DNA from: Pseudobdellovibrionaceae bacterium
Lineage (GTDB): Bacteria; Bdellovibrionota; Bdellovibrionia; Bdellovibrionales; Bdellovibrionaceae
Direction of reading: 5' to 3'
Assembly (NCBI GenBank): GCA_021731025.1
Contig: JAKFYD010000019.1
Location: 27,805 to 91,804 of the forward strand
Length of the DNA: 64,000 bases
The first letter of the stretch is position 1. Each line of letters starts with the position of its first letter. The notes beneath the pieces were generated by a model. That model made no database searches. It saw only the letters and a list, made by a program, of their open reading frames with translations, and was not told the DNA's origin. The position numbers and the translations under genes were made by a program. Shown piece by piece: positions 31,143 through 40,266 of this stretch.

Positions 31143-31508
31143 TTAGTGCTTCAGCTCATTATTCGCACGAACTGTATTTTCAACGATATGAAAATAAGCG
31201 CGCACGAGCATATGAAATGATTCTCCATCCAAAGCTTGTAGAAAGGAAACTTTTTCAAAATAAGTTTTCTTAGCAATAAGCTCTGTCATCACGTCTTGGA
31301 CTTTTTTCATTTTATCAAAATTGTAAAAGTCTTTGTCGTCCTTGACTCCCTTCAAGACATTCGCGATTGATTTGTTGTCGAAAAGAACATGGACTCCTAA
31401 AGCCGAGTGTGAAAGCAGTGCTTCCATTCTCTCTAGGCTTTTTTCTAACCCAACTTTTTCAACATTTTTTTGTTCCAGAGAACGAGATTCCCCTGACTCG
31501 TTTGACAC
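31143..31508 (-). CDS. Conserved-looking hypothetical protein
   Basis: A 121-residue soluble helical protein. GTG 31508 has an ideal AAGGAGG 5 bases upstream, so I use it rather than the frame beginning at 31532. The Ser/Glu-rich N-terminus (SNESGESRSLEQK) is probably disordered; the rest is amphipathic helices (KSLERMEALLSHSALGVHVL, KKVQDVMTELIAKKTYFEKV, FHMLVRAYFHIVENTV). No family recognised. Divergent from the duplicated-domain gene at 31654. Confidence 0.75.
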   Translation of the reverse strand: MSNESGESRSLEQKNVEKVGLEKSLERMEALLSHSALGVHVLFDNKSIANVLKGVKDDKDFYNFDKMKKVQDVMTELIAKKTYFEKVSFLQALDGESFHMLVRAYFHIVENTVRANNELKH

Positions 31509-31653
31509 CGACGCCTCCTTGCGATGGTACACTTCTTAATGCTGAAGAAAAAAAGCTATGAATTCAAGTGTGTAATTGAAGCTATGACGACAACCGTCAT
31601 CAACTTCAATTTGTGATTGTGGCCAGGGTGTTTGACCCTGATAATGACGACAG

Positions 31654-32517
31654 ATGATCAAATCCAAATCTAAATCTCGCGCAAAAACAAAAAAGAACCA
31701 AAAAAGTCAGGAACTTATTCTTATAGATGAAGGTCAAGGTTTGATCTTTGAATCCGAAAAGGATCTTTATGGCTATTTCTCGAAGGCCATCGATGAACTC
31801 GAGAAACAATATCATGAAATTAAATCACCCACTGACTTTACGGACGAAGAGCAAATCAAGCTTGAACATTATTTAGAAACAACTTTAGACACTCCGGATG
31901 AAGTTTGGCGTGACGAGAAATCCTTTGAAGATCTGGTGATCCATTATTTCATCCGCAGTTTTATCGAAGACAACAATAAATTAACTTACATTGCTGCGGC
32001 CTATGTGGCGGTGGAAGAACAAGTTCCGACCTTTGTCCTGTTTCATTTTCCCACGAAAATTGAAGAAATGACGAAGCATTACCAAAAAGCAAATATGGTT
32101 TACAGCCAAAAGCTTGAAGCTGTTGCTGAAGGCGCGGTTGAAGGAGATGCTCTGGTTGACGGGGACCCACTGGCTATTGGGTTGTATCTTTCGATGATCA
32201 AATTGCGTGGTGAGAAAGATATTCCCCAATCGAAGTTCAAGGATTTTCAAAATCTTCGTGAAGACACCATTGAAAATGCCGATGAAATTTGGCGCAAAAA
32301 TGATATGGATGGAAATATTCTAGTGAGTTTCATTAAGGAGTTTCCGGATAACGAGGTCAGTGGACTTTACTACGTTGCGGTGACTCAAGAAGATTCTAAC
32401 TCTAATGTACATGCTTTGCTTTTTTCATTTCCCACCAACGATGAATCGTTAGTGGATCGATATCGACAGGGGGAAAACCTTCAGGCCGAAGAGATTTCCC
32501 AAGAATCCAGTCATTAA
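31654..32517 (+). CDS. Protein with two tandem PBECR2-like domains
   Basis: A 287-residue cytoplasmic protein with a basic N-terminus (KSKSKSRAKTKK). Two halves align: TLDTPDEVWR ... TYIAAAYVAVEE ... FVLFHFPTK, and TIENADEIWR ... GLYYVAVTQED ... ALLFSFPTN. The D-E-[VI]-W-R, central strands and F-P-T pattern match the PBECR2 group (phage-barnase/EndoU/colicin/RelE-like nuclease fold) as far as I can judge by eye. Whether it is a nuclease, an inactive version or an immunity-like protein cannot be told. Stop codon shared (TTAA) with the converging lipoprotein. Confidence 0.75.
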   Translation: MIKSKSKSRAKTKKNQKSQELILIDEGQGLIFESEKDLYGYFSKAIDELEKQYHEIKSPTDFTDEEQIKLEHYLETTLDTPDEVWRDEKSFEDLVIHYFIRSFIEDNNKLTYIAAAYVAVEEQVPTFVLFHFPTKIEEMTKHYQKANMVYSQKLEAVAEGAVEGDALVDGDPLAIGLYLSMIKLRGEKDIPQSKFKDFQNLREDTIENADEIWRKNDMDGNILVSFIKEFPDNEVSGLYYVAVTQEDSNSNVHALLFSFPTNDESLVDRYRQGENLQAEEISQESSH

Positions 32518-33290
32518 TTGACACTCATTGGTGAGCAAAATTCGTTGGCTTTAGTTTGGAAGAAGAGCGCATTCCAGCCTAATCCCACAGAGCTTTTTAA
32601 GGGGTGCAGAGCTTGAAGAACCGGAGCTCTGTTTGCTCCATCCGGCTGAACAGCATAGCGAGTCGGATCAGCATCAAAGATGGGCAGCAAGCTATCCAGT
32701 TCGCTTAATTTTGTATTGTCCATATTGTAATATACAGTGCGAATCACATCGTACTCTGCATAGGGATCTTCAAGATCAATTACAAGTTTGGCTTTGCGGA
32801 AAAGATCTGCTGGAGTCGTCGCGCCTACAGCTTGCAAGGCTCCTTGTAAATCATTCCAGTAAAGTGTCGTCTTCGTGTTCGTGATCGGCTTTCCGCTAGC
32901 AATTTCAACTAACTGAAATCGCAATGGAGTAGGAGCGATATCGGTAACGCCTTGGGGATTGGCTTGCCATTTCCAAAACTGAATGTAGTTTTGGCCTTGT
33001 GAGAAATAAGCCGGGATTTTCGTAAGTTTTAAATTGATGAAGTCCTGTCGAATGGTGTCGCCACTTTTGAAAACAGAAGTGGCCACTTCAATGAGTGAGT
33101 TCGAAGCAAGATTACAATAAGCCAGGGGTCGAGTCTTAGGATCGATATTGGCCAGTGGATCATTGCTGTGTCCAACCCGACTTGAAAAGTCATAATCACT
33201 GTTAGCTTCCTTATTACTTCCGCAAGATGAAAGTAAAGCTGTCGTAGCGACTAATAACAAAACCTTCAGATACACATTTGTATTTTTCAT
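32514..33290 (-). CDS. Lipoprotein of unknown function
   Basis: A 258-residue predicted lipoprotein. ATG 33290 has AGAGG upstream and begins a signal peptide (MKNTNVYLKVLLLVATTALL) with lipobox LSSC; the open frame to 33425 is not needed. The mature domain looks beta-rich, with KLTKIPAYFSQGQNYIQFWKW and PLRFQLVEIASGKPI, and ends near a Cys (NEFCSPMSVN). No family recognised. The intergenic region upstream has an imperfect 30-base palindrome (33392-33421). Confidence 0.85.
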   Translation of the reverse strand: MKNTNVYLKVLLLVATTALLSSCGSNKEANSDYDFSSRVGHSNDPLANIDPKTRPLAYCNLASNSLIEVATSVFKSGDTIRQDFINLKLTKIPAYFSQGQNYIQFWKWQANPQGVTDIAPTPLRFQLVEIASGKPITNTKTTLYWNDLQGALQAVGATTPADLFRKAKLVIDLEDPYAEYDVIRTVYYNMDNTKLSELDSLLPIFDADPTRYAVQPDGANRAPVLQALHPLKSSVGLGWNALFFQTKANEFCSPMSVN

Positions 33291-33391
33291 ATGAACCTCT
33301 TGCTGAATGTAAGAGCAACTCTTGGACCATGGATCAGAATGAAACAATGTTCTAAAGAACTGATTTGACACGATTAAATAAAATTTTGTTT

Positions 33392-33421
33392 GCATCAAAT
33401 CGAGACATCTCGTTTTGATGC
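33392..33421. promoter_or_regulatory. 30-base interrupted palindrome in a divergent promoter region
   Basis: GCATCAAA-T-CGAG-ACAT-CTCG-T-TTTGATGC: 12 paired bases per arm with one T/T mismatch. It lies between the lipoprotein (minus) and the receiver-like protein (plus). No T-run follows on either strand, so an operator is more likely than a terminator. Confidence 0.5.
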
Positions 33422-33532
33422 GCAAAAAAAATAACCTAGGGACAAAAATTGTTGCTTGATCAAACTCGATAATGGTCCGGGGGCATAAATTGTGTCTCGT
33501 GCCGACGCGAAAAAGCGTGCTATGCTAATAAT

Positions 33533-35452
33533 ATGAAGTACGTCTATGTCCTTGAAAAGGATGAAAAATTTCGTAAAGAGCTTCATGAAGCATTAATAAA
33601 AATTGATCTTCAATTGCAAATTCGCTTCTTCGTAGACCTTGAGAGCTTCGCCAAGTGGATGACCTTGGCTTTGAAAGACGGGAATAAGGCCTTAGCACAA
33701 GGCGGGAATCCTTTTATTGAACTTAAAGAACCTTTAGCAAGCGCCAATGGCGATCAATTGGTTCTCTTTGTTACCAGCGACGAGATGATGGGCAGCCAAT
33801 CGATGAATCTGCTTAAAAAAACCCATCAGGTTTTTTTGAAGCGGGGCCTTTGCACCTTGGAAATGCCCACGGCTATTGTTATTACCGCCTTTGATGATCC
33901 TAGCTTTGAACAAAGTAAAGTTGAAGATGCTATCATCAGCAATGTCATTTATAAACCCTTCGACTTAATGATCATGCAGCAGCATTTGAATAATGCTCTG
34001 AGTGGCCGACAGATACCAAAGGAAACAAATCTTCATAACATGAAGATGACGGCTTCAATTGAAATGTTGAAAAACATAAATATGGAAGCCATTTCCTATG
34101 CGGGCTTTGTCACCAGCAGTGATCGCGCGATCGAGATTGGCGCTATTTCTAAATATTATGCGCAAGAGTTTGTCTCGGGAAAAACTCGAAGTGTTATGGC
34201 AAAGTGTGTTCGTTGCGAACCGCATCCCTTGTGGAAAGAACAATTTCAAGTCACTTTAAATTTTTTCTCGCTGGAGCCTAGCCAGGTCCGTGATATCAGA
34301 AAAAATTTAGCCGGAGCTAAAACCGAAAACATAATTAATTACAATTGGAATCTGGCGCCGACGCGAAAAACCGCGCATGGCCTAACTATCGTCGTTATGG
34401 ATGATAAAAAACAAGGCATTAGTAATATCATCCAAAGCGCCTTTAATGGCGCCAGCGTCGTCGAATACTTCACTTGGGACAAATTCCATGCTGATTTTGA
34501 TCCCGCACAAAGTCCTTTGTTGATGCAGAAAAATTTTCCGCAGGAAGGCGAATTTAAAATTCGCACCGACGTCACAGGGCATTTTGTTCTCTCATGCCTG
34601 CCCGAGCTTAAAGAGGGCGATAAAATTTTCGATTTAAATTTTGAGCAATTTAAAAAATTAGATTTTGGTGCCTGCATTTCGCCCGAGTCTAAAACAGATT
34701 GGCAAAGCATCATGCGCGGCGAGGTCGCTATGACGGCGGCGGCTCAAAAAATTATTTGTTTAGACATTCAAAATACAAAAAGAATTTTCAAGGTTCTGCA
34801 AAAAGAAAAGACCGCAAATACAGACGGTACTCCTTGTCTTGAATTTACTTTCGCTGAACTGGCGATGGAAGAAAAAATCAATTTTCTAAAGTCGATGTCT
34901 CGTTGGCCACAAAAGATCGATATTGTGATTTCCACTGTGGATTTTCATAAAAAATTAGTCGAAAACGAATGTAAAATTCCGGGCAAGCATTTCTTGGTCA
35001 CTGACCGCAATCTGAGTGATGCCGAAGAGAGAGAACTTGGCCTGGTGGTCCAAGATATTTTTGTCGCACCTTACGAGCGCAATCACGTTAACATGAGAAT
35101 CAAAGCAGAGGTTGGTCTGTTGTCTCCGGAAGTGATCGTGACCCAGAAAAAATCCACTTTTGTTCAAGTGGCTAATCCTATCAATATAACCGAAATTTCC
35201 GAGGGCGGTGTTATTCTTAAATACAGTCGCCCCATGACTGTCGGTTCTTTTCGAAAATTCGTTCTTTGGTCAGCCAGTGAGACTGATCTTTTAGAATACA
35301 CAGGCACTTGTAATTTCACTGAAGCTTTCGAGGGCGAAGATCCTCACGTCCTTAATCACTTTGTTTTCTTTGGCATGAGAGATATTTTCTTAAAAAATAT
35401 CCGATTGTGGATTCGTGATAACTATATCCTCTCAAAAACTAAAGCAAGTTAG
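33533..35452 (+). CDS. Multidomain receiver-like protein with PilZ-like C-terminus
   Basis: A 639-residue cytoplasmic protein. Residues 1-165 fold-match a CheY-like receiver: YVYVLEKDEKF at the N-terminus, FVTSDEMM at the phosphoacceptor strand and VIYKPFD with the conserved Lys, though the acidic pocket is altered. A second receiver-like segment starts at TIVVMDDKKQG (about 285). Another (IDIVISTVDFHKK, about 460-530) follows. The last 100 residues resemble PilZ (ITEISEGGVILKYSRP) but lack RxxxR and have Glu for Asp, so c-di-GMP binding is doubtful. Likely a scaffold in signalling (inference). Converges on mutS2 with a shared TTAG. Confidence 0.75.
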   Translation: MKYVYVLEKDEKFRKELHEALIKIDLQLQIRFFVDLESFAKWMTLALKDGNKALAQGGNPFIELKEPLASANGDQLVLFVTSDEMMGSQSMNLLKKTHQVFLKRGLCTLEMPTAIVITAFDDPSFEQSKVEDAIISNVIYKPFDLMIMQQHLNNALSGRQIPKETNLHNMKMTASIEMLKNINMEAISYAGFVTSSDRAIEIGAISKYYAQEFVSGKTRSVMAKCVRCEPHPLWKEQFQVTLNFFSLEPSQVRDIRKNLAGAKTENIINYNWNLAPTRKTAHGLTIVVMDDKKQGISNIIQSAFNGASVVEYFTWDKFHADFDPAQSPLLMQKNFPQEGEFKIRTDVTGHFVLSCLPELKEGDKIFDLNFEQFKKLDFGACISPESKTDWQSIMRGEVAMTAAAQKIICLDIQNTKRIFKVLQKEKTANTDGTPCLEFTFAELAMEEKINFLKSMSRWPQKIDIVISTVDFHKKLVENECKIPGKHFLVTDRNLSDAEERELGLVVQDIFVAPYERNHVNMRIKAEVGLLSPEVIVTQKKSTFVQVANPINITEISEGGVILKYSRPMTVGSFRKFVLWSASETDLLEYTGTCNFTEAFEGEDPHVLNHFVFFGMRDIFLKNIRLWIRDNYILSKTKAS

Positions 35453-37779
35453 ACCTCGTTATTTAATTCGACCCAAGTGATTCCGTCGCCGCCTTGATCT
35501 GAGGTTCCGGCTTTCCATTTTTTGACGTAGACTGAGCGCGATAGGTAAGTGCGTACGGCTTTTTTTAGGGCTTCGGTGCCGTGGCCGTGAATGACTTTCA
35601 GTCGGTCTTCCTTTTGAACAGCGGCGCGGTCCAAAGCAATTTCTAGTTCTTCAAGGGCGTCCTCGACAATTTTTCCTCGTAAATCAAGACTGCGTTGCTG
35701 ATCTAAAATTGCAAAATTCGGTTTTGAAGATTGTCGAACTAAATGTGTCGTGGGGTTACTGGCTTGTCCTGGAGGCCGAAGATCTTGCCAGGGAACTTGA
35801 AGGCGGATGGACTGAGACAAAACATAAACTTCGCCTTTGGAATTGGGTTCACTCTGGATGATGCCGTCTTGATTCAGACTGCTGATAAAAACTTTATTAC
35901 CCGGAGGAAACTTCTTAGCAAATTCATCGGCAGTTTCAGCCACGCCTGTTGTAATCGATTTTGCTTTAACGATTTCTGGAAGTTGAAATTTAATTTCTTG
36001 CAACTGGCGATGGCGAGTGAAAGTTTGATCCACTTTGGCCTGAGTGATGGCCTCGTCCACTTTCTTTTCGGCTTTGCGAACAGTTTTAACCAGCCAATCT
36101 TCTTTTTGTTTCTCGAAGTCAGCATTCATTTTTTCGAATTTCTTTTTCTCGGCGTTGGCTTTTTGAATTTCTTTGCGAAGATTTTCTTGGAGTGACGAGA
36201 TTTCGTGTTTCAAAGATTCGATCTGTTCCAAAGCTTCAATGCGGGCGCGCGAAGCGGGGGACAGGATTTCTTTAGCTCTCTCGAGAACATTATTTTTAAC
36301 ACCAACACGTTTAGCAGTCAGTAAGGCCAAGGAATCTCCAGCAACTCCTGCTAGAAATTGGTAAGTGGGTTTTCCTGACTTACTGTCATACTCGAGACTT
36401 CCGTTCAGTACGGGAGAATCTTCGCCCCAGCCTGCTTTTAATGGGCCTAAGTGAGATGTGACAACGGCCAAGGCTTGATTGCTCGCGAAAGATTCAATGA
36501 ATGATCGGGCTAAGGCTGACCCTTCTTCGGGATCTGTTGATCCGCAAATTTCGTCGATGAGTATTAAATTTTCGGGACCCTTCAATTGCGTGGCTTCATT
36601 TAAAGTTTTCAAGTGAGCCGCAAAAGTACTAAGATCTTCGCCGATACTTTGAGCGTCGCCGATACTAACAGTTAAGTTTTTAAAAAAGGGAAGTTTAGAA
36701 CTGTCGTCGGCACAAATCAATAGACCGCACCTTGCCATTTGTGCGGCAAGACCGATGGCTTTCAACAAAACAGTTTTCCCACCGGCATTTGGCCCCGATA
36801 AAAGAAGAATCGATTTTTTATCACCCAGCTGAACTGAATTAGCGACCGTCGCTTTTCCCGACAGCAGAAGTAAGGGGTGACGAACTTCATGCAGTTCAAT
36901 TGTATTTTCGGTAAAATCACAGGGAGCCGCATTGACGATCCCAGAAAACTGGGCTTGTGCAAAACGAAGATCGCAGGTTTCCATAAGCTGACTCGAACGT
37001 TCAAAATCTTCACTCAGGCGGGAAAGATATTTTGACAGCTCCGTAAGAAGTCTTTCGATTTCATCTTCAATCTCGATTTCGATTTGGCGTAAACGATTGT
37101 TCAATGGAATAACGGTTTCGGGCTCCATATAGACCGTTTGTTTAGTCTGTGACTTGGCGTGAATGACTCCGGGAAGAAAATGCTGCATTCCACTTTTGAT
37201 CGGTAAGACCCAACGCCCTTCGCGGGTGGTGACAAACTTTTCTTGCAAAAGATTTTCCATATCGTGAGCTTTAACCAAGCGATCTAAATTCTGCTGAACT
37301 TCACGGGCCAATTTTTCTTTTTCGTTATGAAGACGATACAGAGTTTCGCTGGCGTCGGAACGGATTTCACCGTTGGGGCTAAGAATTTGATCAATAGCAG
37401 AGAGAGGCTCAATGGGATCAACAAGCTGGGAGAGAATTTCTTTGGTCCAAAATGAATCCCGTGGGCTAAGAGCTTCGCGCAGGGCAAGGACTTCCAGGCA
37501 AAAGCCGCGAACGTCACGAATCTCGAGAGTTTTAAGAAGAGAACCTTTTTTGAGTCTGGTGATCCAGGTTGAAAACAGATCCAAAGTTTGCATGAAAGGG
37601 CGATGACCCAATTTCAGAATCTCGGTCGCTTCCAGAATTTCAGAAAAGCTTCGTTGGGCCTCATCGGCAGAATTCAGAGGAGCTGTTTGTAAAATTTTTT
37701 CTTTAGCTCGTTCGCTGGTTGCCGACTGTTGAATTTTTTCAAGAACTCGGAACCAATCAAGGTTTTGTAACTCGAACAT
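35449..37779 (-). CDS. mutS2: Endonuclease MutS2
   Basis: A 776-residue MutS2-family ATPase, which acts on recombination intermediates or, in some bacteria, on collided ribosomes. Walker A LSGPNAGGKTVLLK, Walker B LILIDEICGSTDPEEGSA and VVTSHL are intact; a long coiled coil (about 510-580) follows. The C-terminal Smr nuclease domain has LDLRG and the HGHG motif (KVIHGHGTEALKKAV). No mismatch-recognition domain I, as expected. I start at ATG 37779 (GAGGA upstream). It overlaps the end of lnt by 23 bases, so the pair is one transcript. Confidence 0.95.
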   Translation of the reverse strand: MFELQNLDWFRVLEKIQQSATSERAKEKILQTAPLNSADEAQRSFSEILEATEILKLGHRPFMQTLDLFSTWITRLKKGSLLKTLEIRDVRGFCLEVLALREALSPRDSFWTKEILSQLVDPIEPLSAIDQILSPNGEIRSDASETLYRLHNEKEKLAREVQQNLDRLVKAHDMENLLQEKFVTTREGRWVLPIKSGMQHFLPGVIHAKSQTKQTVYMEPETVIPLNNRLRQIEIEIEDEIERLLTELSKYLSRLSEDFERSSQLMETCDLRFAQAQFSGIVNAAPCDFTENTIELHEVRHPLLLLSGKATVANSVQLGDKKSILLLSGPNAGGKTVLLKAIGLAAQMARCGLLICADDSSKLPFFKNLTVSIGDAQSIGEDLSTFAAHLKTLNEATQLKGPENLILIDEICGSTDPEEGSALARSFIESFASNQALAVVTSHLGPLKAGWGEDSPVLNGSLEYDSKSGKPTYQFLAGVAGDSLALLTAKRVGVKNNVLERAKEILSPASRARIEALEQIESLKHEISSLQENLRKEIQKANAEKKKFEKMNADFEKQKEDWLVKTVRKAEKKVDEAITQAKVDQTFTRHRQLQEIKFQLPEIVKAKSITTGVAETADEFAKKFPPGNKVFISSLNQDGIIQSEPNSKGEVYVLSQSIRLQVPWQDLRPPGQASNPTTHLVRQSSKPNFAILDQQRSLDLRGKIVEDALEELEIALDRAAVQKEDRLKVIHGHGTEALKKAVRTYLSRSVYVKKWKAGTSDQGGDGITWVELNNEV

Positions 37780-39343
37780 GCACCAATCCTCTGACAACGA
37801 TTCCAATTAACAGAATCAACCAAATTACCCAATCCCAATGACCGTACAAGACGTAAAAAGTTTGCGGAGGCGATTTTAAATATTTAATTTTGAATTGGCC
37901 AAACCACGTGGTGTGCGTTGGCGACTTTTCAAGAATTTCCCCATCCGCCAGTATGGCCGAAGTAATGCCCGTATTTGTCGAGCGAATCAAGGGCCGCCGC
38001 GTTTCAATGGCTCGAGCAAAGGTCATGATCATATGTTGATTGGGTTCAAAGGTTTTTCCAAACCAGGAATCGTTGGTCACATTAGCTAAAATCTGCGCTC
38101 CTTGCTTTGAAAGCTCACGAGAAAAATCAGGGTACAATCCTTCGTAGCAAATTTGCCCGCCAAAATTTAAATTTTCATTAGGGCTTCTGGGCCAAGTTAA
38201 AATTTGGGGACCCTGGCCCCGACCGAAATTGGCGATGAAGGGGAGCCATTTCAATAAAATGGGAAAATTTTCACTGAGCGGTAAATACTCACCAAAAGCC
38301 AAGAGATGAGTCTTGCGGTAAGGACTTCCAATCACGTTGCTGTTATCGCCTAAAAGAAAAAGGGCATTGAACACCGAGTGATCGCGGTTTTGGATGGAAG
38401 GCTCTTGAGAATAAGCTCCTGCCAAGAGGGGCTTTTTAAAAAGGTTCAGAGCTTCTTTAATCATTCGGGGATAGCGATGCTCGTGAAAAATTTGGTCCAT
38501 GTAATAGGGGATTGCAGTTTCAGGCCATACAATTAAATCCGTATCGGGATATTTTTCTAAACCCGAACGAGTATCACTAATAAATTTTCCAATGATAAAT
38601 TCTTGAAAAGCATAACCCTTTTCGGCTTGGACCTTTTCGGCATTACCAATATTCGCCTGGATAGCAAGAGCGCGGAATTCTGAATCAGTTTCTTGCCAAG
38701 GTTTTTGGTGAAAGCTTCCGGAAACATTCAACACTAAAAAAATGACTAGTGCTGCAGCAATCATTTCCTTTTTTCGAGAAGTCACAAAACCGTAGGCGAT
38801 AAGTGCATTCAGCAGAAATAAAATGGTCGATAGGCCCAAAAATCCAAGGCTGTCGGCCCAATGAAACATAGGAAGTTTTGTCCACAACAGTCCATAGGCC
38901 AAATTCCAAGGGAAAATACTTGGCCAAATTCGTTCGAGTAATGAAAGACTTAAAGCGCAGACGAGGAGGGTGCCTCCCGGGGAAAGTTGACACTTTCTTT
39001 TCAGTCCCGCAGCCAGCACGACAGAAAGCGGAATGTACAAATGAATAAAAGTGCAAAAAAGTATAAGAGTCACAATGGAAAGAATCCAAGGAAAACCCCC
39101 GAATTCGTGGGCTGTGTAAGCGATCCAGTGAAAGCCAATTAAGGTTAATAAAAATTGCGTTAACCAACCAGCAATAAAGACTTCTTTCAAAGAAAGCTCG
39201 TTTTTTAAAATAAAAATCCAAAGGGGGACATAACAAAACAGCACGGCCCATGAAGGGAAGGGAATATAGGTGAAGCCTGTCAGTAAGCCCGAAATAATTG
39301 GTCCACGATACTTCTTGATAAATTTAACGAATGTTTGCATCAT
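37757..39343 (-). CDS. lnt: Apolipoprotein N-acyltransferase
   Basis: A 528-residue inner-membrane enzyme that adds the third acyl chain to lipoproteins. The N-terminal 210 residues give about six to seven transmembrane helices. The periplasmic nitrilase domain has the catalytic Glu in VWPETAIPYY, Lys in the RKTHLLAFGEYLPL segment and Cys in GGQICYEGLYPDF. A last helix is at the C-terminus. The many predicted lipoproteins in this window are its substrates. Divergent from the zinc-ribbon gene. Confidence 0.95.
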   Translation of the reverse strand: MMQTFVKFIKKYRGPIISGLLTGFTYIPFPSWAVLFCYVPLWIFILKNELSLKEVFIAGWLTQFLLTLIGFHWIAYTAHEFGGFPWILSIVTLILFCTFIHLYIPLSVVLAAGLKRKCQLSPGGTLLVCALSLSLLERIWPSIFPWNLAYGLLWTKLPMFHWADSLGFLGLSTILFLLNALIAYGFVTSRKKEMIAAALVIFLVLNVSGSFHQKPWQETDSEFRALAIQANIGNAEKVQAEKGYAFQEFIIGKFISDTRSGLEKYPDTDLIVWPETAIPYYMDQIFHEHRYPRMIKEALNLFKKPLLAGAYSQEPSIQNRDHSVFNALFLLGDNSNVIGSPYRKTHLLAFGEYLPLSENFPILLKWLPFIANFGRGQGPQILTWPRSPNENLNFGGQICYEGLYPDFSRELSKQGAQILANVTNDSWFGKTFEPNQHMIMTFARAIETRRPLIRSTNTGITSAILADGEILEKSPTHTTWFGQFKIKYLKSPPQTFYVLYGHWDWVIWLILLIGIVVRGLVHVRVTKP

Positions 39344-39428
39344 TAAAGTAGTATCATAGCTGAATTGTAACGAAACTTAAAAAAAGCGCGATATGGATGT
39401 TTGCAAATCAAGTTTAGGTGGAGGCTCT

Positions 39429-40241
39429 ATGATCACAAAAAATAACAGCACTCTCGCCCCAGTCCTGGATTTCCGTTGTCCGACGTGTTCAAAGCTTTAT
39501 CAAGTGGACTCTCGTTTAATTAAAAGCTCATCACCTCATTTTGACTGCGTGGTTTGTGGAGAAGTCTTTTGTTTCCAGTATCCTCCGAAAGATTGGCATC
39601 GGATTGAAGCTCAACGGATCACCGATAGAAACTCTGCGTCACAGAAGCTGGAAAAGGTCTGTCCCAAATGCTCAGCGATCAATATGAATGGGTCTCAAGA
39701 GTGTTATTCTTGTCAGGTCGTTTTTCAAAATTATGAGCTTCTCAAAAGGGAAGATTATCCCAATGCCTTACCCAGTTTGGTGAATGCTTGGCAAAATTAT
39801 TTGCAAGATTTTGAAAATGCGGAAAAGCAAAAAAGTTTTTTGCAAAAGTGTTTTTCAGCCAATCAACTGGACTATGCCAGAGCTAAATTAAATTCTTTGC
39901 GAAAAGTCATGGGCCCTGAAGATGCAATGTGCGCTCAAGCTGCAGCGGAGCTCGATAAGCTCAATCAAATTAAACAGCAAGAAAAACGATTGAAGCCCCA
40001 AGACGGAGCCTTGCGTTTTAAAGATGAACCTTTGGTGAATATGATCAAACGTCTTCTGCGACAGCGCCGGGTTTTGTACTGTGGTCCTGTTGTTTTAGCT
40101 ATGCTTATGATTATGTTTGGACTGGTCAGCCGCGAGCACCGGAACACCATTGGCCCTGGAGTCGCCATCATTATTTTACACGTAGGTTTAATTTATACCT
40201 TTAAGGGTCGGATTACACTATCGGATTTCTTGCGAAAGTAA
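39429..40241 (+). CDS. Zinc-ribbon protein with C-terminal membrane helices
   Basis: A 270-residue protein. Two zinc ribbons at the N-terminus: RCPTCSKLYQV with DCVVCGEVF, and VCPKCSAIN with ECYSCQVVF. The first resembles the MJ0042/zinc-ribbon type. A helical linker (about 110-205) is followed by two transmembrane helices (LYCGPVVLAMLMIMFGLV; GVAIIILHVGLIYTF). ATG 39429 has GGTGGAGG upstream and is preferred over the frame from 39393. Function unknown; the layout suits a membrane-tethered sensor or adaptor. Confidence 0.82.
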   Translation: MITKNNSTLAPVLDFRCPTCSKLYQVDSRLIKSSSPHFDCVVCGEVFCFQYPPKDWHRIEAQRITDRNSASQKLEKVCPKCSAINMNGSQECYSCQVVFQNYELLKREDYPNALPSLVNAWQNYLQDFENAEKQKSFLQKCFSANQLDYARAKLNSLRKVMGPEDAMCAQAAAELDKLNQIKQQEKRLKPQDGALRFKDEPLVNMIKRLLRQRRVLYCGPVVLAMLMIMFGLVSREHRNTIGPGVAIIILHVGLIYTFKGRITLSDFLRK

Positions 40242-40266
40242 ATCAAATTTTGTTTAGGAATAAGGA

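Noticed and set aside
35743..36195. A 150-residue plus-strand frame inside mutS2
   Set aside because: Antisense to the MutS2 coiled-coil segment; Phe/Leu-rich by-product of Glu/Lys codons.
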